From Clostridium sp. C8-1-8 (lineage in GTDB: Bacteria > Bacillota > Clostridia > Clostridiales > Clostridiaceae), in the NCBI RefSeq assembly GCF_009928445.1, contig NZ_JAABNO010000037.1, positions 1 through 48,103 of the forward strand: a stretch of DNA of 48,103 nt, read 5' to 3'. Position numbers and translations under genes: made by a program. Within the stretch, counting starts at the first letter, position 1, and the number at the start of each line of letters is the position of its first letter. Positions 1 to 9,212 of the stretch are shown piece after piece. A model generated the notes under the pieces. The model ran no database searches and had not been told where the DNA came from. It saw nothing but the letters and a program-made list of their open reading frames with translations.

Positions 1-23
1 AAGATTTTGGGGAGATCCATTGA

Positions 24-512
24 TTAATCTTTACAAGCTTATCATACCAGGGGGTAAGAGAAGCTGGAGGATTACGACAGTCAGCATTAAAAGAATTAAC
101 TCCTGAGGAAATAGAACACATAACTAATGAATTCACTGAAATTGGCGGAGATGCGAGCAAACTACGCTTTAATAAAGGAAGTAGTACTTATTACAGGGAT
201 GATATTGATGCGATTAACGTAAGAGGAGATATTTTCCCGGATTTAAATGAAATCCATCCTCGTTCTGTTATGAGTGAAAGGGCAGTATTAGCACATGAAT
301 ATTATGGGCATGCTGCTAATAGGGGAACAACAGCAGGAGTTGGGTCATGGAATGATGAATTTAGAGCTAGTTATATGGCAGCAAAGAATGCACCAAATCT
401 ATCAGAGATTGACAGGTATCACTTAATACAGGATGCAATTAGTAGAGCACAAGAAGCAGGAGTTTCTATAAGACCTAATGAATTTATGAGGGGGATATTG
501 TATGGATATTAA
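24..512 (+). pseudogene. Headless Rhs-type toxin C-terminal domain (putative zincin metallopeptidase)
   Basis: The frame is open from a stop at 21-23 to the stop at 512. It has no ATG before 270 and no ribosome site, so this is the C-terminal domain of a polymorphic toxin cut off from its carrier, or one whose start is lost by frameshift. The C-terminal half carries LAHEYYGHAANRGT, then a WNDEFRASY block and an NEFMRGILYGY tail. From memory, the same pattern ends many Firmicutes Rhs proteins. The His-Glu...His motif suggests a zinc peptidase, although the spacing is HExxxH rather than HExxH. The last 11 bases overlap the next gene, which is typical of a toxin/immunity pair. The family call rests on motif memory only. 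Another reading is an intact toxin tail whose upstream part lies before the window and is joined by a frameshift. Confidence 0.55.
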
Positions 513-714
513 TAAAGATTCAATCATAGGTTATGATATGAATAATGAAGCAGATTATATTGATAAGGCAGATGAGGATTTTGCTAGGTATGGAAATACT
601 AATTTGAATTGTCCACGTTGTGGTAGTAAACTGATATATGAGGATTATGGTTCAGCGCATATTATAAGATGTGAAAAAGAAAACTGTATAAAAATAACGT
701 ATAGAGGACTATAA
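502..714 (+). CDS. Small zinc-ribbon protein, probable immunity partner of the upstream toxin domain
   Basis: A 70-residue acidic protein whose ATG lies inside the toxin end (11-base overlap). The upstream GAGGGGG at 488-494 serves as ribosome site. The C-terminal half has CPRCGSKL, then IIRCEKENC, a four-Cys arrangement expected to bind one zinc. There is no signal peptide or membrane segment, so it should be cytoplasmic. Position directly after a toxin domain, small size and acidity suggest an immunity protein. I do not recognise a named immunity family. The following 150 bases hold no clear gene. Confidence 0.55.
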   Translation: MDINKDSIIGYDMNNEADYIDKADEDFARYGNTNLNCPRCGSKLIYEDYGSAHIIRCEKENCIKITYRGL

Positions 715-888
715 GTAACTGCAAAAGTAAAGCGTGATTGGATACAAAAAAGTATTAAGCCAAAGGATACAGTAATACCAATATAATTGGAACATTAATT
801 AGCTGCATAATTTCAATAGCGCAGCGAGAAAATAAAAATGAACTAGCTAAAAACAATTAAACTAGTTCATTCTTATTATTTTCGGGTC
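715..888. other. Intergenic stretch with possible decayed coding tail
   Basis: Reading 781-861 in frame gives a short peptide with a hydrophobic start (IIGTLISCIISIAQRENK...) ending in a stop. It has no start codon or ribosome site, so it looks like the eroded tail of a small membrane protein. The rest shows only the terminator of the chemoreceptor gene. Confidence 0.25.
827..871 (-). terminator. Rho-independent terminator of the chemoreceptor gene
   Basis: Perfect 10-bp arms AATGAACTAG (837-846) and CTAGTTCATT (862-871). On the minus strand they are followed by a T-rich run (TTTTTATTTT), 18 bases after the stop codon of the chemoreceptor. Confidence 0.7.
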
Positions 889-3012
889 TTAGTCCATTTT
901 GAACTTAAGAATTAAGTTTCTCATGTTAGAGGCATTACGAGCTAATTCTTCTGTTGTTTTGGCTATTTCTTCACTTCCAGCAGAAACTTGATTTGAGCCT
1001 TCTCCAAGCTGTTCAGAGGTAGCTAAGATCTCTTCTGCTGCAGCTACTTGATCACTGGTTACTTTAGCCACTTCCTGCGCTAGACCATTCATCATATCGA
1101 TATTATTTAGTATGTCCTGAATCAAGTCATTGGTATTTTGAACGGATTCAAAAATATTTTGAAAGATAACACCTGTGTTTTCTACAACAGAAACTCCATT
1201 TTCTATAGTCTTAGCATTTAAATTAGAACTATTAACTGAATTAGTTATTTCTTTTTCTACATTATTAATCAAAGATGAAATAATTCCAGTAGATCTTGAG
1301 GACTCCTCTGCAAGCTTTCTAACTTCATCTGCTACTACTGCAAAACCTTTACCGGATTCTCCTGCTCTTGCGGCTTCGATTGCAGCATTTAAAGCTAAGA
1401 GGTTGGTCTGTTCAGATATACTGTTAATAATGTCTATAATACCTCTGATCTCACCAGTAGATTCACCAACCTTGTTTATAGAAGTAGCAAGTTGGAACAT
1501 GGAATTTTGTATGCCTGACATCTCGATAATTAAAGCTGACATGCTATCTCTACCTTTATTAGAGTTATCAACTGAGTTTGTTATCTGATTTTTAGCAATA
1601 CTACTTTTTTCTGTTGTGTTACCTATTAGTTCTGCTAATTTACTTGTGTTTTCAGCAACATTTTCAATGGATACTGCCATTACATTAGTTGTCTTAATCA
1701 ATTCTTGCATTGACTCAGTCTGACTTTGTGCTGTACCTGAAAGTTCTTCCGTAACACTGCTTGTCTCATCTGCTACACAGGATAGCTCTTCTGAGGAGGC
1801 GCCAATTTTACTAATTAGTTCAATAAAATTATTTTGCATGGTAACAAGTGATCTTGAGATCAGGCCTATTTCATCATTCATATTACCATATTGGTCTATC
1901 TTACTAATATTTTTATTTGATAAATTAAAATTAGCCAAATTATTAATATTTACAGACAAAGCTTTGATTGGATTTGATATTTTTGATGAAATATATGAAA
2001 CAATTGCAACCAATAGCAGAAGACCTAGTGTGCTAAGAGAAATCATAAATATAACAAGCTTATCAACTTGCTTGGTAATCTCATTTATAGGGACAACAGC
2101 TTCTATATACCAAGGTTTAGTTGTTTTCCCTATACTTATCGGCACGAAGGATATATAAGTTTTTTTACTATCTATATTAGATGTCTGTTTAGTATTAATA
2201 GCCTGTCCGTTACTAAAAGCAGTTTTTATGCTATCTTTTTCTTTTAAGTCATAATTAAATAAATTTTTTGTAATTAGCTCCTTCTTAGGATTGGCTACAT
2301 AGGTACCTGTATTTGTAACGATTGTGCTGTAGCCAGTTTGGTAGAATTTAATTTTGTTATTAATTGTTTGTAAAGAGTCAAGTGCTAAATCAACTCCAAC
2401 AACTCCTAGGAAGACCCCGTTAACTTTAATTGGAACTACTAAAGAAGTCATTAAAACTTCCTTGCCACTAACGTTATATAAATATGGTTCCAGTATCACT
2501 TCTTCTCCAGAAGCTTTTGCTAATAGATAATAATCTCCAGCTCCAGGTTTATCATAGTCAACTAGTGGTTCTAATACAACTTTGTTGTCACTATAATGCC
2601 AGTAAGGAATAAATCTTCCAGTAGCGTCATGACCTGCTTGGTTTATGTATTCAGCATCTTTGCCATCAAGAGCATTTGGCTCCCAGGCGGTCCAAAGAGC
2701 TAAAATATTTTTGTTTTCAGATAATACATTTTTAAGAATGTTACTCATAAGTTCTCGATTGGTCTGATTATTTGTTTTAAGACCTTTAAAGCTATTTGCA
2801 GTAGTTCGAGCAATATCAAAGTCTACATCCAGTTGGTTTTTAATTTCCTTTGAAATACTTTCTGTCTCAGTTTTTGAATTTGAGTACGCTTCTTGTACAG
2901 AAGTACTTCTCATACTTACAGTAACTGTTCCAATAATAATTGATAAAATCACTAAGATACTTGCAGAAATAAATAGTATTAATTTTGATCTTATAGATCT
3001 CACAAATTTCAT
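889..3012 (-). CDS. Methyl-accepting chemotaxis protein, dCache sensor type
   Basis: A 707-residue transmembrane chemoreceptor. It should sense a small ligand outside the cell and signal through CheA/CheW. TM1 is at about residues 10-32. A large extracellular region to about 315 has the double-Cache look (WTAWEPNALDGKD, GRFIPYW, then a second lobe with GVVGVDLAL). TM2 is at about 318-341, followed by a HAMP linker and a long signalling coiled coil. The conserved hairpin tip is clear: EQTNLLALNAAIEAARAGE, then GFAVVADEVRKLAEE. There is no C-terminal CheR/CheB tether pentapeptide. The start is supported by GAAAGGATG directly upstream on the minus strand. The gene is monocistronic, with its own terminator and no che genes nearby. 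Ligand unknown. Confidence 0.93.
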   Translation of the reverse strand: MKFVRSIRSKLILFISASILVILSIIIGTVTVSMRSTSVQEAYSNSKTETESISKEIKNQLDVDFDIARTTANSFKGLKTNNQTNRELMSNILKNVLSENKNILALWTAWEPNALDGKDAEYINQAGHDATGRFIPYWHYSDNKVVLEPLVDYDKPGAGDYYLLAKASGEEVILEPYLYNVSGKEVLMTSLVVPIKVNGVFLGVVGVDLALDSLQTINNKIKFYQTGYSTIVTNTGTYVANPKKELITKNLFNYDLKEKDSIKTAFSNGQAINTKQTSNIDSKKTYISFVPISIGKTTKPWYIEAVVPINEITKQVDKLVIFMISLSTLGLLLLVAIVSYISSKISNPIKALSVNINNLANFNLSNKNISKIDQYGNMNDEIGLISRSLVTMQNNFIELISKIGASSEELSCVADETSSVTEELSGTAQSQTESMQELIKTTNVMAVSIENVAENTSKLAELIGNTTEKSSIAKNQITNSVDNSNKGRDSMSALIIEMSGIQNSMFQLATSINKVGESTGEIRGIIDIINSISEQTNLLALNAAIEAARAGESGKGFAVVADEVRKLAEESSRSTGIISSLINNVEKEITNSVNSSNLNAKTIENGVSVVENTGVIFQNIFESVQNTNDLIQDILNNIDMMNGLAQEVAKVTSDQVAAAEEILATSEQLGEGSNQVSAGSEEIAKTTEELARNASNMRNLILKFKMD

Positions 3013-3601
3013 CCTTTCATAATTTAAAGATATTAGTTTTCTTATTAAGTCAAGTTGTAAGCGAATATGAATAATTAGCTTTGTAATCGTATACTTATAT
3101 CTATATGATAAACAGGGCTGAGCTTATTTTCAATGTAGATAGTATGGGATTTAAGGTAAATATAACAGGTATAGTATTTTATTCTCTAGTAATCCACAAT
3201 GAAGTCTGAAGTCATCACAAGAGTATAAATAAGAGCTTATTTTTTCGTAGGGAATTGTATTTAAGATAAGCCTTTATAGATGACCTAAAATCATATATGG
3301 GAGAAAAATAAAAATGAAAAGTTATGACAACTGCCAGATTTTTCTCATATATATTTGGAAAGTAATATGTGAAAAATAGAAAATTATGGGAATAAAAATA
3401 TACAATCCCTATAAGATGTTAAAAAAAATTAATGAACAATTAACATATAATGGAAGGAAGAGGCGAATGAAAGGTCGTATTATTTAGTTTGTATACTAAT
3501 ATATATATATTAATTATTGTGTATGATACTAAATTTGTAGCTTTTGCTTAAATGAAAATTATACATTAATAAAAAGTTATATGAATGAGGAGGAGGAGAA
3601 A
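3013..3601. other. Long divergent intergenic region
   Basis: 589 AT-rich bases between the divergent chemoreceptor and nucleotidase genes. A TATAAT at 3446-3451 could be a -10 element for the nucleotidase. No convincing -35, operator or small gene was found. TTAATGAACAATTAACA just before it loosely resembles a Pho-box-like arrangement, but this is not strong enough to annotate. Confidence 0.4.
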
Positions 3602-6600
3602 ATGCTAAATTCTATCAGAAAAGTTAAGTCACTTATAACCCTGGCGCTGTCAACAGTTATGACCTTTAGCTTAATCGGACCAGTGAATGTTATTGCGGCA
3701 ACAGATACTCAAGGTAAACAAGTTGTTAACTCAAGCGAAAAAATTGATCAATCCTCAACTAATGATAAGATATCACTTCAGATTCTTGCTACTTCAGATA
3801 GTCATGGAAGGTTTTTACCTTATGATTATGCTGTAAATGCTCCGGATACCACAGGAAGTTTGGCTCAGGTCTATACAGCAGTAAAGCAATTAAGAGCACA
3901 AAATCCAAACAACACTATCCTTGTAGATGATGGTGATACTATTCAAGATAATTCAGAAAGCCTATTTATAAACGGTTCATCAAACCCTATGATAACTGCT
4001 ATGAATATGATGGGCTATGATACCTTAAGTTACGGAAATCATGAGTTTAATTATGGAATTCCGGCATTAAAGAATGTCATGAGTCAGTTCAAGGGAAAGA
4101 CTCTTTGTGGAAACGTATATAATAAGGATGGTTCAAGACTTGCAGCACCATATACAATTGTTGAGAGAAGTGGAGTTAAGGTTGGAATAATCGGTATGGT
4201 TACTCCTAATATAAAGAGATGGGATTCTGCTAATCTTGAAGGATATAAAGTAACAAACCCTGTAGATGAAACAAAAAATGCTATAGCTGAACTAAAGAAG
4301 CAGAATATAAATACCATAATCGCAGTTGAGCATATGGGAGAAACAGAAGAATATAACGAACCAGGTTCAGGAGTTGCTGATGTTTTAGCACAATGTCCTG
4401 AGATTGATGCTTTTGTGGCAGGACATTTTCACAGTAGAATAGCGGGGGATTATTTTTATAACAATACAATATATTCCTTAAACAATGGAAGTGTTACAGC
4501 AACTTTAAATGATGGAAGTACAAAAACTGCTTCTATGGATGAGTACAGCACTGCAAAGCAGAAGGGTACTGTAATCGTAGAACCAAATAAGTGGGGGAAG
4601 AGCCTTTCACAGATTAATATAAGTTTAACGAAGGATTCAACTGGAAAATATGTAATCGAAAATAAAGGAAATGATATTACAACAGCAATTTATGATATGT
4701 CTAGCAAGGCTGGTGTAACTTATCAGGCTGATCCAGAACTAACAGCTGCACTTCAGCCTTTTAATAAGATTGCTATTGATGATGCTAATACACCAATTGG
4801 TACTTTAAAGGGAGGAGATCTAGCTCCTAAGAATGAAGTTAATGGTATAAGTGATGCAAAGCTTCAACCTACAGCTATGATTGACTTAATAAACAAGGTA
4901 CAGATGTATTATGGCGAAAAGATGGTAAGTCATAAGATAGATGTATCTTCTGCAGCTATGTTTAAGGATAATCAAAATATAGCAGCTGGACCTATTAAAA
5001 AGTGTGATACAGCAAATATTTATCAGTTTGATAATACTTTGTATGTTTTAAAGATAACTGGAGCTCAGCTTAAGAAGTACATGGAATGGTCAGCTTCCTA
5101 TTATAATACCTTTAAGCCTGGTGATTTGACTGTTTCCTTTAATGCTTCAATACCAGGATATAATTATGATATGTTTGCTGGAGTTAAGTATACAATAGAT
5201 ATATCAAAACAACCAGGAAGCAGAATAGTTAACCTAACTAAGACTGATGGAACAGCAATAGGGGACTCTGAAGTTCTTTATATGACTGTTAATAACTATA
5301 GAGCCAGCACTCAGCTTACAAAGCCAGGAACAGTATACTCAGCAAATGACAGCTTACCGGTAATTGTTGGGCAGTCAGATAAGACTGATGGTTTTGGAGA
5401 AGGAAGGGTAAGAGACTTAATCGGAACTTACATTCAAAATGTAAAGGGCGGAACTATTACACCAGATTGTGATAACAACTGGAAGGTTATAGGTAACAAC
5501 TGGAACACTCATGAAAGAGCTTTGGCTGTTAAGTATATAAACAATGGTAGTATAACTCTTGCTCAATATAATGGTAAAGCTATTACTTGGGATGATGTGA
5601 AAAAGGCAATGAATCCTAATGGAGATAAGATTATTGATGTGGTTTCATTTAATGATTTCCATGGAAACTTAGCAGAAGATACAAGTGCCAGCGGTAAGAA
5701 TCCAGGAATGGCAAAGTTTGTAGCAGCTATTAATGAATATAAAGCTGCTAACCCTGATACTGTAGTAGTTTCAGGTGGAGACAATTATCAGGGAAGCGCT
5801 ATGTCAAACTTAACTTATGGAGAACCAGTTTCAGCAATGATGAAACAACTTGGAGTTACAGCCTCTGCAGTGGGTAACCACGAATTTGACTGGGGCATAG
5901 ATAAGATATCTCCATGGGCACAAGCTGGTAACTTTGACTACTTAGCTTCAAATATTTATGATAAGAAAACAGGGCAACCAGTTTCTTGGGCAAAACCATA
6001 TAAGCTAGTAACCATAGATGGAGTGAAGATTGGCTTTGTTGGATTAACAACTCAAGAGACAGCATACAAAACAAAACCAGATATAGTTGCTGGACTAGAA
6101 TTTAGAGACCCTGCTGCCTCAGCAAAAGTTTGGGCTGATAAGCTTAAGGATGGAAGTCTTCCAGAAGGAAAGGCAGATGTGGTAATAGCACTTACTCACA
6201 TTGGTGCAGCACAGGACTCAAAGGGCAATATAACCGGTGAAGTTGTTGATTCAGGTTTATGCAAGGTTGACAGCTTAGATGCTATAGTAACTGCTCACAC
6301 TCACAATCCAGTTAGTGGATATGTAAATAATAAGCCTGTAGTTCAAGCTTACTATGCAGGCAGAGATCTAGCAGATCTTTCAATAGCGATAGATAAGAAT
6401 ACTGGTAAAGTAAAGAGCATTACTCCAAATCTAGATAGTATCTATCAAAGAAAAAATACAATAGTTGCTGATAGTACAGCACAAGATACTTATAATAACT
6501 TCTATACAAAGCTTAAGCCATTACTAGATAAAGTTGAAGGAGTTACTGATACCAATCTAACTCATGATAGATTCGCTGAAGGTACTTCAATACTTGGTCA

Positions 6601-7420
6601 ATGGGTTACTGATGTTATGAGAAAAGCTGTTGGAGTTCAGATAGGAATAACCAATGGTGGAGGCTTAAGAGAGCCTATAGCTGCAGGCAATATTACTATG
6701 GGAGACCTATATGAAGTAATGCCTTTTGATAACACCTTAGTAAAAATGAACTTGAAGGGTTCAGACCTAAAGAGAGTTATTGAGAATGGTATAATGAATA
6801 CAAATGTAGGTTGGGTTCAAGTGTCTGGAGTTAAGGTTTATTACGATAAAGCAGCACCAGCAGGAAATAGAATAACAGCAATGTTTTTAGAAGATGGTAC
6901 ACCAATTGACATGAATAAGTATTATTCAGTAGTTACAAATGACTTCATGGCTACAGGTGGAGATCAATATGACTTTACAGGAGCTCAAAATGTTTACGAT
7001 ACAGGCATTCCTATAAGAGATAGCCTGGCAAGTGCTCTTGAAGCCTTAGGTGGAAAACATCTTGTAGTTGCAGATGCAAAACCGCTTGTTGCAGGGGCAG
7101 CACCTTCAACTAACAACAATACTGGAGGCAATGGAAACTCGAACACAGGAAGTAACACTAATACAGGCAATGGCAGTGGAACACAGGGTAGTGGAACCGC
7201 TACATCAGGAAACAGCGCTAGTACTACTCCAACAAGTGCTACTAATAGCAACGGAAGTACTGGTACAGCATCAAGCACAGTTTCATCGTCAAGCTTGCCA
7301 AAAACAGGATCAACTATTGATTCTAATAATCTAATTGAAATAAGTGTTGCTGCAATGCTTCTAGGATTTGCAATGATAGTCCTAGCTAAAAAGAAAAAAG
7401 AGGAAGATGAAATAGCTTAA
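3602..7420 (+). CDS. Wall-anchored bifunctional 2',3'-cyclic phosphodiesterase / 5'-nucleotidase (YfkN-like)
   Basis: A 1272-residue secreted enzyme that should strip phosphate from extracellular nucleotides. The ATG at 3602 is chosen over the in-frame ATG at 3581 because GAGGAGGAG (3586-3597) is its ribosome site. A signal peptide covers about residues 1-34. Two metallophosphatase plus C-terminal nucleotidase units lie in tandem. The first (about 50-640) is CpdB-like: LATSDSHGRF, DDGDTIQDN, GNHEFNYG, GHFHS. The second (about 677-1165) is 5'-nucleotidase-like: SFNDFHGN, GGDNYQGS, GNHEFDWG, THTHN, TNGGGLR. A Gly/Ser/Thr/Asn linker follows, then LPKTG at 1232-1236, a membrane helix and KKKKEEDE, a sortase signal. 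The layout matches Bacillus YfkN. No sortase gene is in the window. Confidence 0.92.
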   Translation: MLNSIRKVKSLITLALSTVMTFSLIGPVNVIAATDTQGKQVVNSSEKIDQSSTNDKISLQILATSDSHGRFLPYDYAVNAPDTTGSLAQVYTAVKQLRAQNPNNTILVDDGDTIQDNSESLFINGSSNPMITAMNMMGYDTLSYGNHEFNYGIPALKNVMSQFKGKTLCGNVYNKDGSRLAAPYTIVERSGVKVGIIGMVTPNIKRWDSANLEGYKVTNPVDETKNAIAELKKQNINTIIAVEHMGETEEYNEPGSGVADVLAQCPEIDAFVAGHFHSRIAGDYFYNNTIYSLNNGSVTATLNDGSTKTASMDEYSTAKQKGTVIVEPNKWGKSLSQINISLTKDSTGKYVIENKGNDITTAIYDMSSKAGVTYQADPELTAALQPFNKIAIDDANTPIGTLKGGDLAPKNEVNGISDAKLQPTAMIDLINKVQMYYGEKMVSHKIDVSSAAMFKDNQNIAAGPIKKCDTANIYQFDNTLYVLKITGAQLKKYMEWSASYYNTFKPGDLTVSFNASIPGYNYDMFAGVKYTIDISKQPGSRIVNLTKTDGTAIGDSEVLYMTVNNYRASTQLTKPGTVYSANDSLPVIVGQSDKTDGFGEGRVRDLIGTYIQNVKGGTITPDCDNNWKVIGNNWNTHERALAVKYINNGSITLAQYNGKAITWDDVKKAMNPNGDKIIDVVSFNDFHGNLAEDTSASGKNPGMAKFVAAINEYKAANPDTVVVSGGDNYQGSAMSNLTYGEPVSAMMKQLGVTASAVGNHEFDWGIDKISPWAQAGNFDYLASNIYDKKTGQPVSWAKPYKLVTIDGVKIGFVGLTTQETAYKTKPDIVAGLEFRDPAASAKVWADKLKDGSLPEGKADVVIALTHIGAAQDSKGNITGEVVDSGLCKVDSLDAIVTAHTHNPVSGYVNNKPVVQAYYAGRDLADLSIAIDKNTGKVKSITPNLDSIYQRKNTIVADSTAQDTYNNFYTKLKPLLDKVEGVTDTNLTHDRFAEGTSILGQWVTDVMRKAVGVQIGITNGGGLREPIAAGNITMGDLYEVMPFDNTLVKMNLKGSDLKRVIENGIMNTNVGWVQVSGVKVYYDKAAPAGNRITAMFLEDGTPIDMNKYYSVVTNDFMATGGDQYDFTGAQNVYDTGIPIRDSLASALEALGGKHLVVADAKPLVAGAAPSTNNNTGGNGNSNTGSNTNTGNGSGTQGSGTATSGNSASTTPTSATNSNGSTGTASSTVSSSSLPKTGSTIDSNNLIEISVAAMLLGFAMIVLAKKKKEEDEIA

Positions 7421-7427
7421 TAATCTT

Positions 7428-7475
7428 AAAGAGTCCTTGTATGATTGTTTTATTAATCATATAAGGACTCTTTTT
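7428..7475 (+). terminator. Terminator of the nucleotidase gene
   Basis: A long stem, AAAGAGTCCTTGTATGATT pairing with AATCATATAAGGACTCTTT around a short loop, ends in a T run eight bases after the stop codon. Confidence 0.9.
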
Positions 7476-7817
7476 ACTGTTAAGAAAATTATATTTTTTT
7501 GCTAGCTAAACCTATTAATTTTAAGGTTGCTTCAGCTACTTTTTATTTTGTAGCTTTAGTAAATTTTCTACACTTACAGTTTAAAGTAGAATGGTTAATT
7601 TTGAATGAAGCATTTGCTAGGGTAACATATTTTAGATAGTATAATACAATTGTTTGTTAAAATATGTATATATTTAAGAAATGTTTTGCTAATATATAAG
7701 TATAGAGATATAAGAAAGGAATGATAATGTATGAAGAAGCTATTAACTACTAATAAAAATAACAATACATGGAGGGATACTATAAATTAGACCCTCTTGT
7801 AATTTTTGGAGGAGTTT
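7476..7817. other. Intergenic stretch with possible leader peptides
   Basis: AT-rich and without a clear gene. Two tiny overlapping frames, at 7721-7753 (10 codons) and 7731-7787 (19 codons, MKKLLTTNKNNN...), follow a GAAAGGA ribosome-like site. They could be a leader peptide or debris of a lost gene. Nothing else is supported. Confidence 0.25.
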
Positions 7818-8318
7818 ATGTATAAATATAAATTAACAATCAAAGAAACTGATAAAAGTGATTTGAAAAATGTTATGGAGCTATGGAATGACGGAGAAGT
7901 TATGTACTATGTTGGATTTCCACAAGGTCTTAATATAACTTTGGACAAACTAGAAGGTTGGTTAAGTAAATTAAATAGTAGTAAGTACACTAAACATTAT
8001 AGTATCTATGATGAGAATATAGGCTACTGTGGAGAAACTTATTACTCTATTGATTTGGATCATGATTTAGCCGCATTGGATATTAAGCTTTTTCCAAAAG
8101 CTCAAGGTAAGGGGATTGCAGAATACTCTTTAAGCTATTGTATAAATGAAGTGTTCAAGAATAACTTAGCATCTAAGGTCTATGTAGATCCAAATCCTTT
8201 GAATAAAAAGGCTTGGAAGTTATACGAGAAACTAGGTTTTGAAAGTAAGCTTAGACCAGACTTTCTTGATCATTATGAAACATACCTTGAGACAACTAAG
8301 GACCGTTGGAATAGATAA
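7818..8318 (+). CDS. GNAT-family N-acetyltransferase
   Basis: A 166-residue cytoplasmic acetyl-CoA-dependent acetyltransferase. The ATG at 7818 is chosen because GGAGGAG (7808-7814) precedes it; the in-frame TTG at 7806 would put the ribosome site inside the gene. The acetyl-CoA loop reads FPKAQGKGIAEYSL at about residues 92-105, and the end has the usual NPLNKKAWKLYEKLGF helix-strand. The N-terminal half resembles the RimJ/RimL and aminoglycoside acetyltransferase-like branch. Substrate unknown. A terminator follows, and a relic of an inserted element starts just after the stop. Confidence 0.85.
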   Translation: MYKYKLTIKETDKSDLKNVMELWNDGEVMYYVGFPQGLNITLDKLEGWLSKLNSSKYTKHYSIYDENIGYCGETYYSIDLDHDLAALDIKLFPKAQGKGIAEYSLSYCINEVFKNNLASKVYVDPNPLNKKAWKLYEKLGFESKLRPDFLDHYETYLETTKDRWNR

Positions 8319-8321
8319 AAG

Positions 8322-8343
8322 AACAATATTACTAAACATAGCC
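8322..8343 (+). repeat. Solo right end of a short insertion element
   Basis: AACAATATTACTAAACATAGCC here matches, with one mismatch, the right end at 39431-39452 of the 210-bp element described there. It starts four bases after the acetyltransferase stop. No matching left end or target duplication was found, so it is a relic or a recombination scar. Confidence 0.45.
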
Positions 8344-8380
8344 TAATCTTAATTTGCAAAGTAAGCACAATCTAGAATAT

Positions 8381-8433
8381 AGCAGAGGTAGAAATACTTA
8401 TGAGAAGATAGGTGTTTTTGCCTCTGCTTTTAG
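8381..8433 (+). terminator. Terminator after the GNAT gene
   Basis: AGCAGAGG pairs with CCTCTGCT across a partly paired interior, and a TTTTAG tract follows. Confidence 0.7.
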
Positions 8434-8670
8434 TTTAATTAATATTTTATAATAATCATGAAATTATATGGATAGGACAATTACAGGCTTTTGATTAATA
8501 ATTAGTTATTTGAACTTAGGAGAGGAAAACAATCATACCTATTTATGTGATATTTATTTTCAATTGAAAATATGAAACCTATATTCATAGCTAGTACAAA
8601 GTTAATAATTAAATCGTTTACTGTGAGCAATAAACTAAAATAATGGGAGAAAAATTGATTTCTTTAATTG

Positions 8671-8699
8671 TTGACAGTTTAAGTCGGATTTGCTATCAT
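8671..8699 (+). promoter_or_regulatory. Sigma-A promoter of the isc operon
   Basis: TTGACA (8671-8676), 17 bases, TATCAT (8694-8699), 47 bases before the regulator start. This is the closest match to consensus in the window together with the marR promoter. Autoregulation by the encoded IscR-like protein is expected from the family, but the operator itself was not identified. The preceding 8434-8670 shows nothing recognisable. Confidence 0.8.
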
Positions 8700-8746
8700 A
8701 TGAAATGGAAAGTTTAGTGTTTTACTCAACATTAAGGGGTGATAGT

Positions 8747-9193
8747 ATGAAGTTGTCAACCAAAGGAAGATATGGAGTAAAGGCTATGGTTGATTTAGCT
8801 ATTAATTATGGCGAGGCACCCGTATCCATTAAGACAATATCAGAGAGACAAAGTATTTCTGAATATTACTTAGAACAGCTTTTTAGTCCTTTGAGAAAAG
8901 CAAAGCTTATTAAGAGTATTAGAGGAGCTCAAGGTGGCTATGTTTTGAACAAAGAGCCTAAAGATATAACTGTTGCAGATATAATGGATGTACTTGAAGG
9001 CCCTATTGAGATATCAGACTGCGTAGACGGAGTTGTTTGTGACAACGTAGATTGCTGTGCTACTAGGCTGTTATGGAAAAAAATAAAAGATAGTTTAGAT
9101 GAAGTCATGGAATCAGTGACTTTGCAAGATATTGTTAATGACTACAATGGAATAAAATCAAAACAAAGCAGCATCAAAATAGCTGAAAAATAG
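8747..9193 (+). CDS. iscR: Rrf2-family Fe-S cluster regulator IscR
   Basis: A 148-residue winged-helix repressor that should sense Fe-S cluster status and control the downstream genes. The ATG at 8747 follows AAGGGGTGAT; the upstream in-frame extension to 8690 overlaps the -10 element and is rejected. The N-terminus MKLSTKGRYGVKAMVDLA is the family signature, followed by the YLEQLFSPLRKAKLIKSIRGAQGGY recognition and wing region. Cys92, Cys98 and Cys104 fall at the same numbers as the [2Fe-2S] ligands of E. coli IscR. An extra Cys103 is present, and position 107, His in E. coli, is Arg. It is first in an operon with iscS, iscU and mnmA, 19 bases before iscS. Confidence 0.92.
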   Translation: MKLSTKGRYGVKAMVDLAINYGEAPVSIKTISERQSISEYYLEQLFSPLRKAKLIKSIRGAQGGYVLNKEPKDITVADIMDVLEGPIEISDCVDGVVCDNVDCCATRLLWKKIKDSLDEVMESVTLQDIVNDYNGIKSKQSSIKIAEK

Positions 9194-9212
9194 CTGATTG
9201 GAGTGAAGGTTA

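Noticed and set aside
1175..2158. Plus-strand open frames within the chemoreceptor gene
   Set aside because: They are antisense shadows of the MCP coding sequence with no ribosome sites or recognisable motifs.
3421..3460. Pho-box-like repeats before the nucleotidase
   Set aside because: Only one clear TTAACA-like unit with poor spacing; not enough for a PhoP site.
6994..7334. Open frames on both strands over the Gly/Ser/Thr linker of the nucleotidase
   Set aside because: They arise from the repetitive codons of the linker and have biased composition.
7721..7787. Two tiny frames before the GNAT gene as real genes
   Set aside because: Ten and 19 codons with overlapping frames and no recognisable product; kept only as a remark in the intergenic entry.
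7421..8351. TAATCTTA at 7421-7428 and again at 8344-8351, which could be target duplications of an element carrying the GNAT gene
   Set aside because: The sequence after 7428 is a normal terminator stem and shows no element end, so the AT-rich 8-mer match is probably chance.
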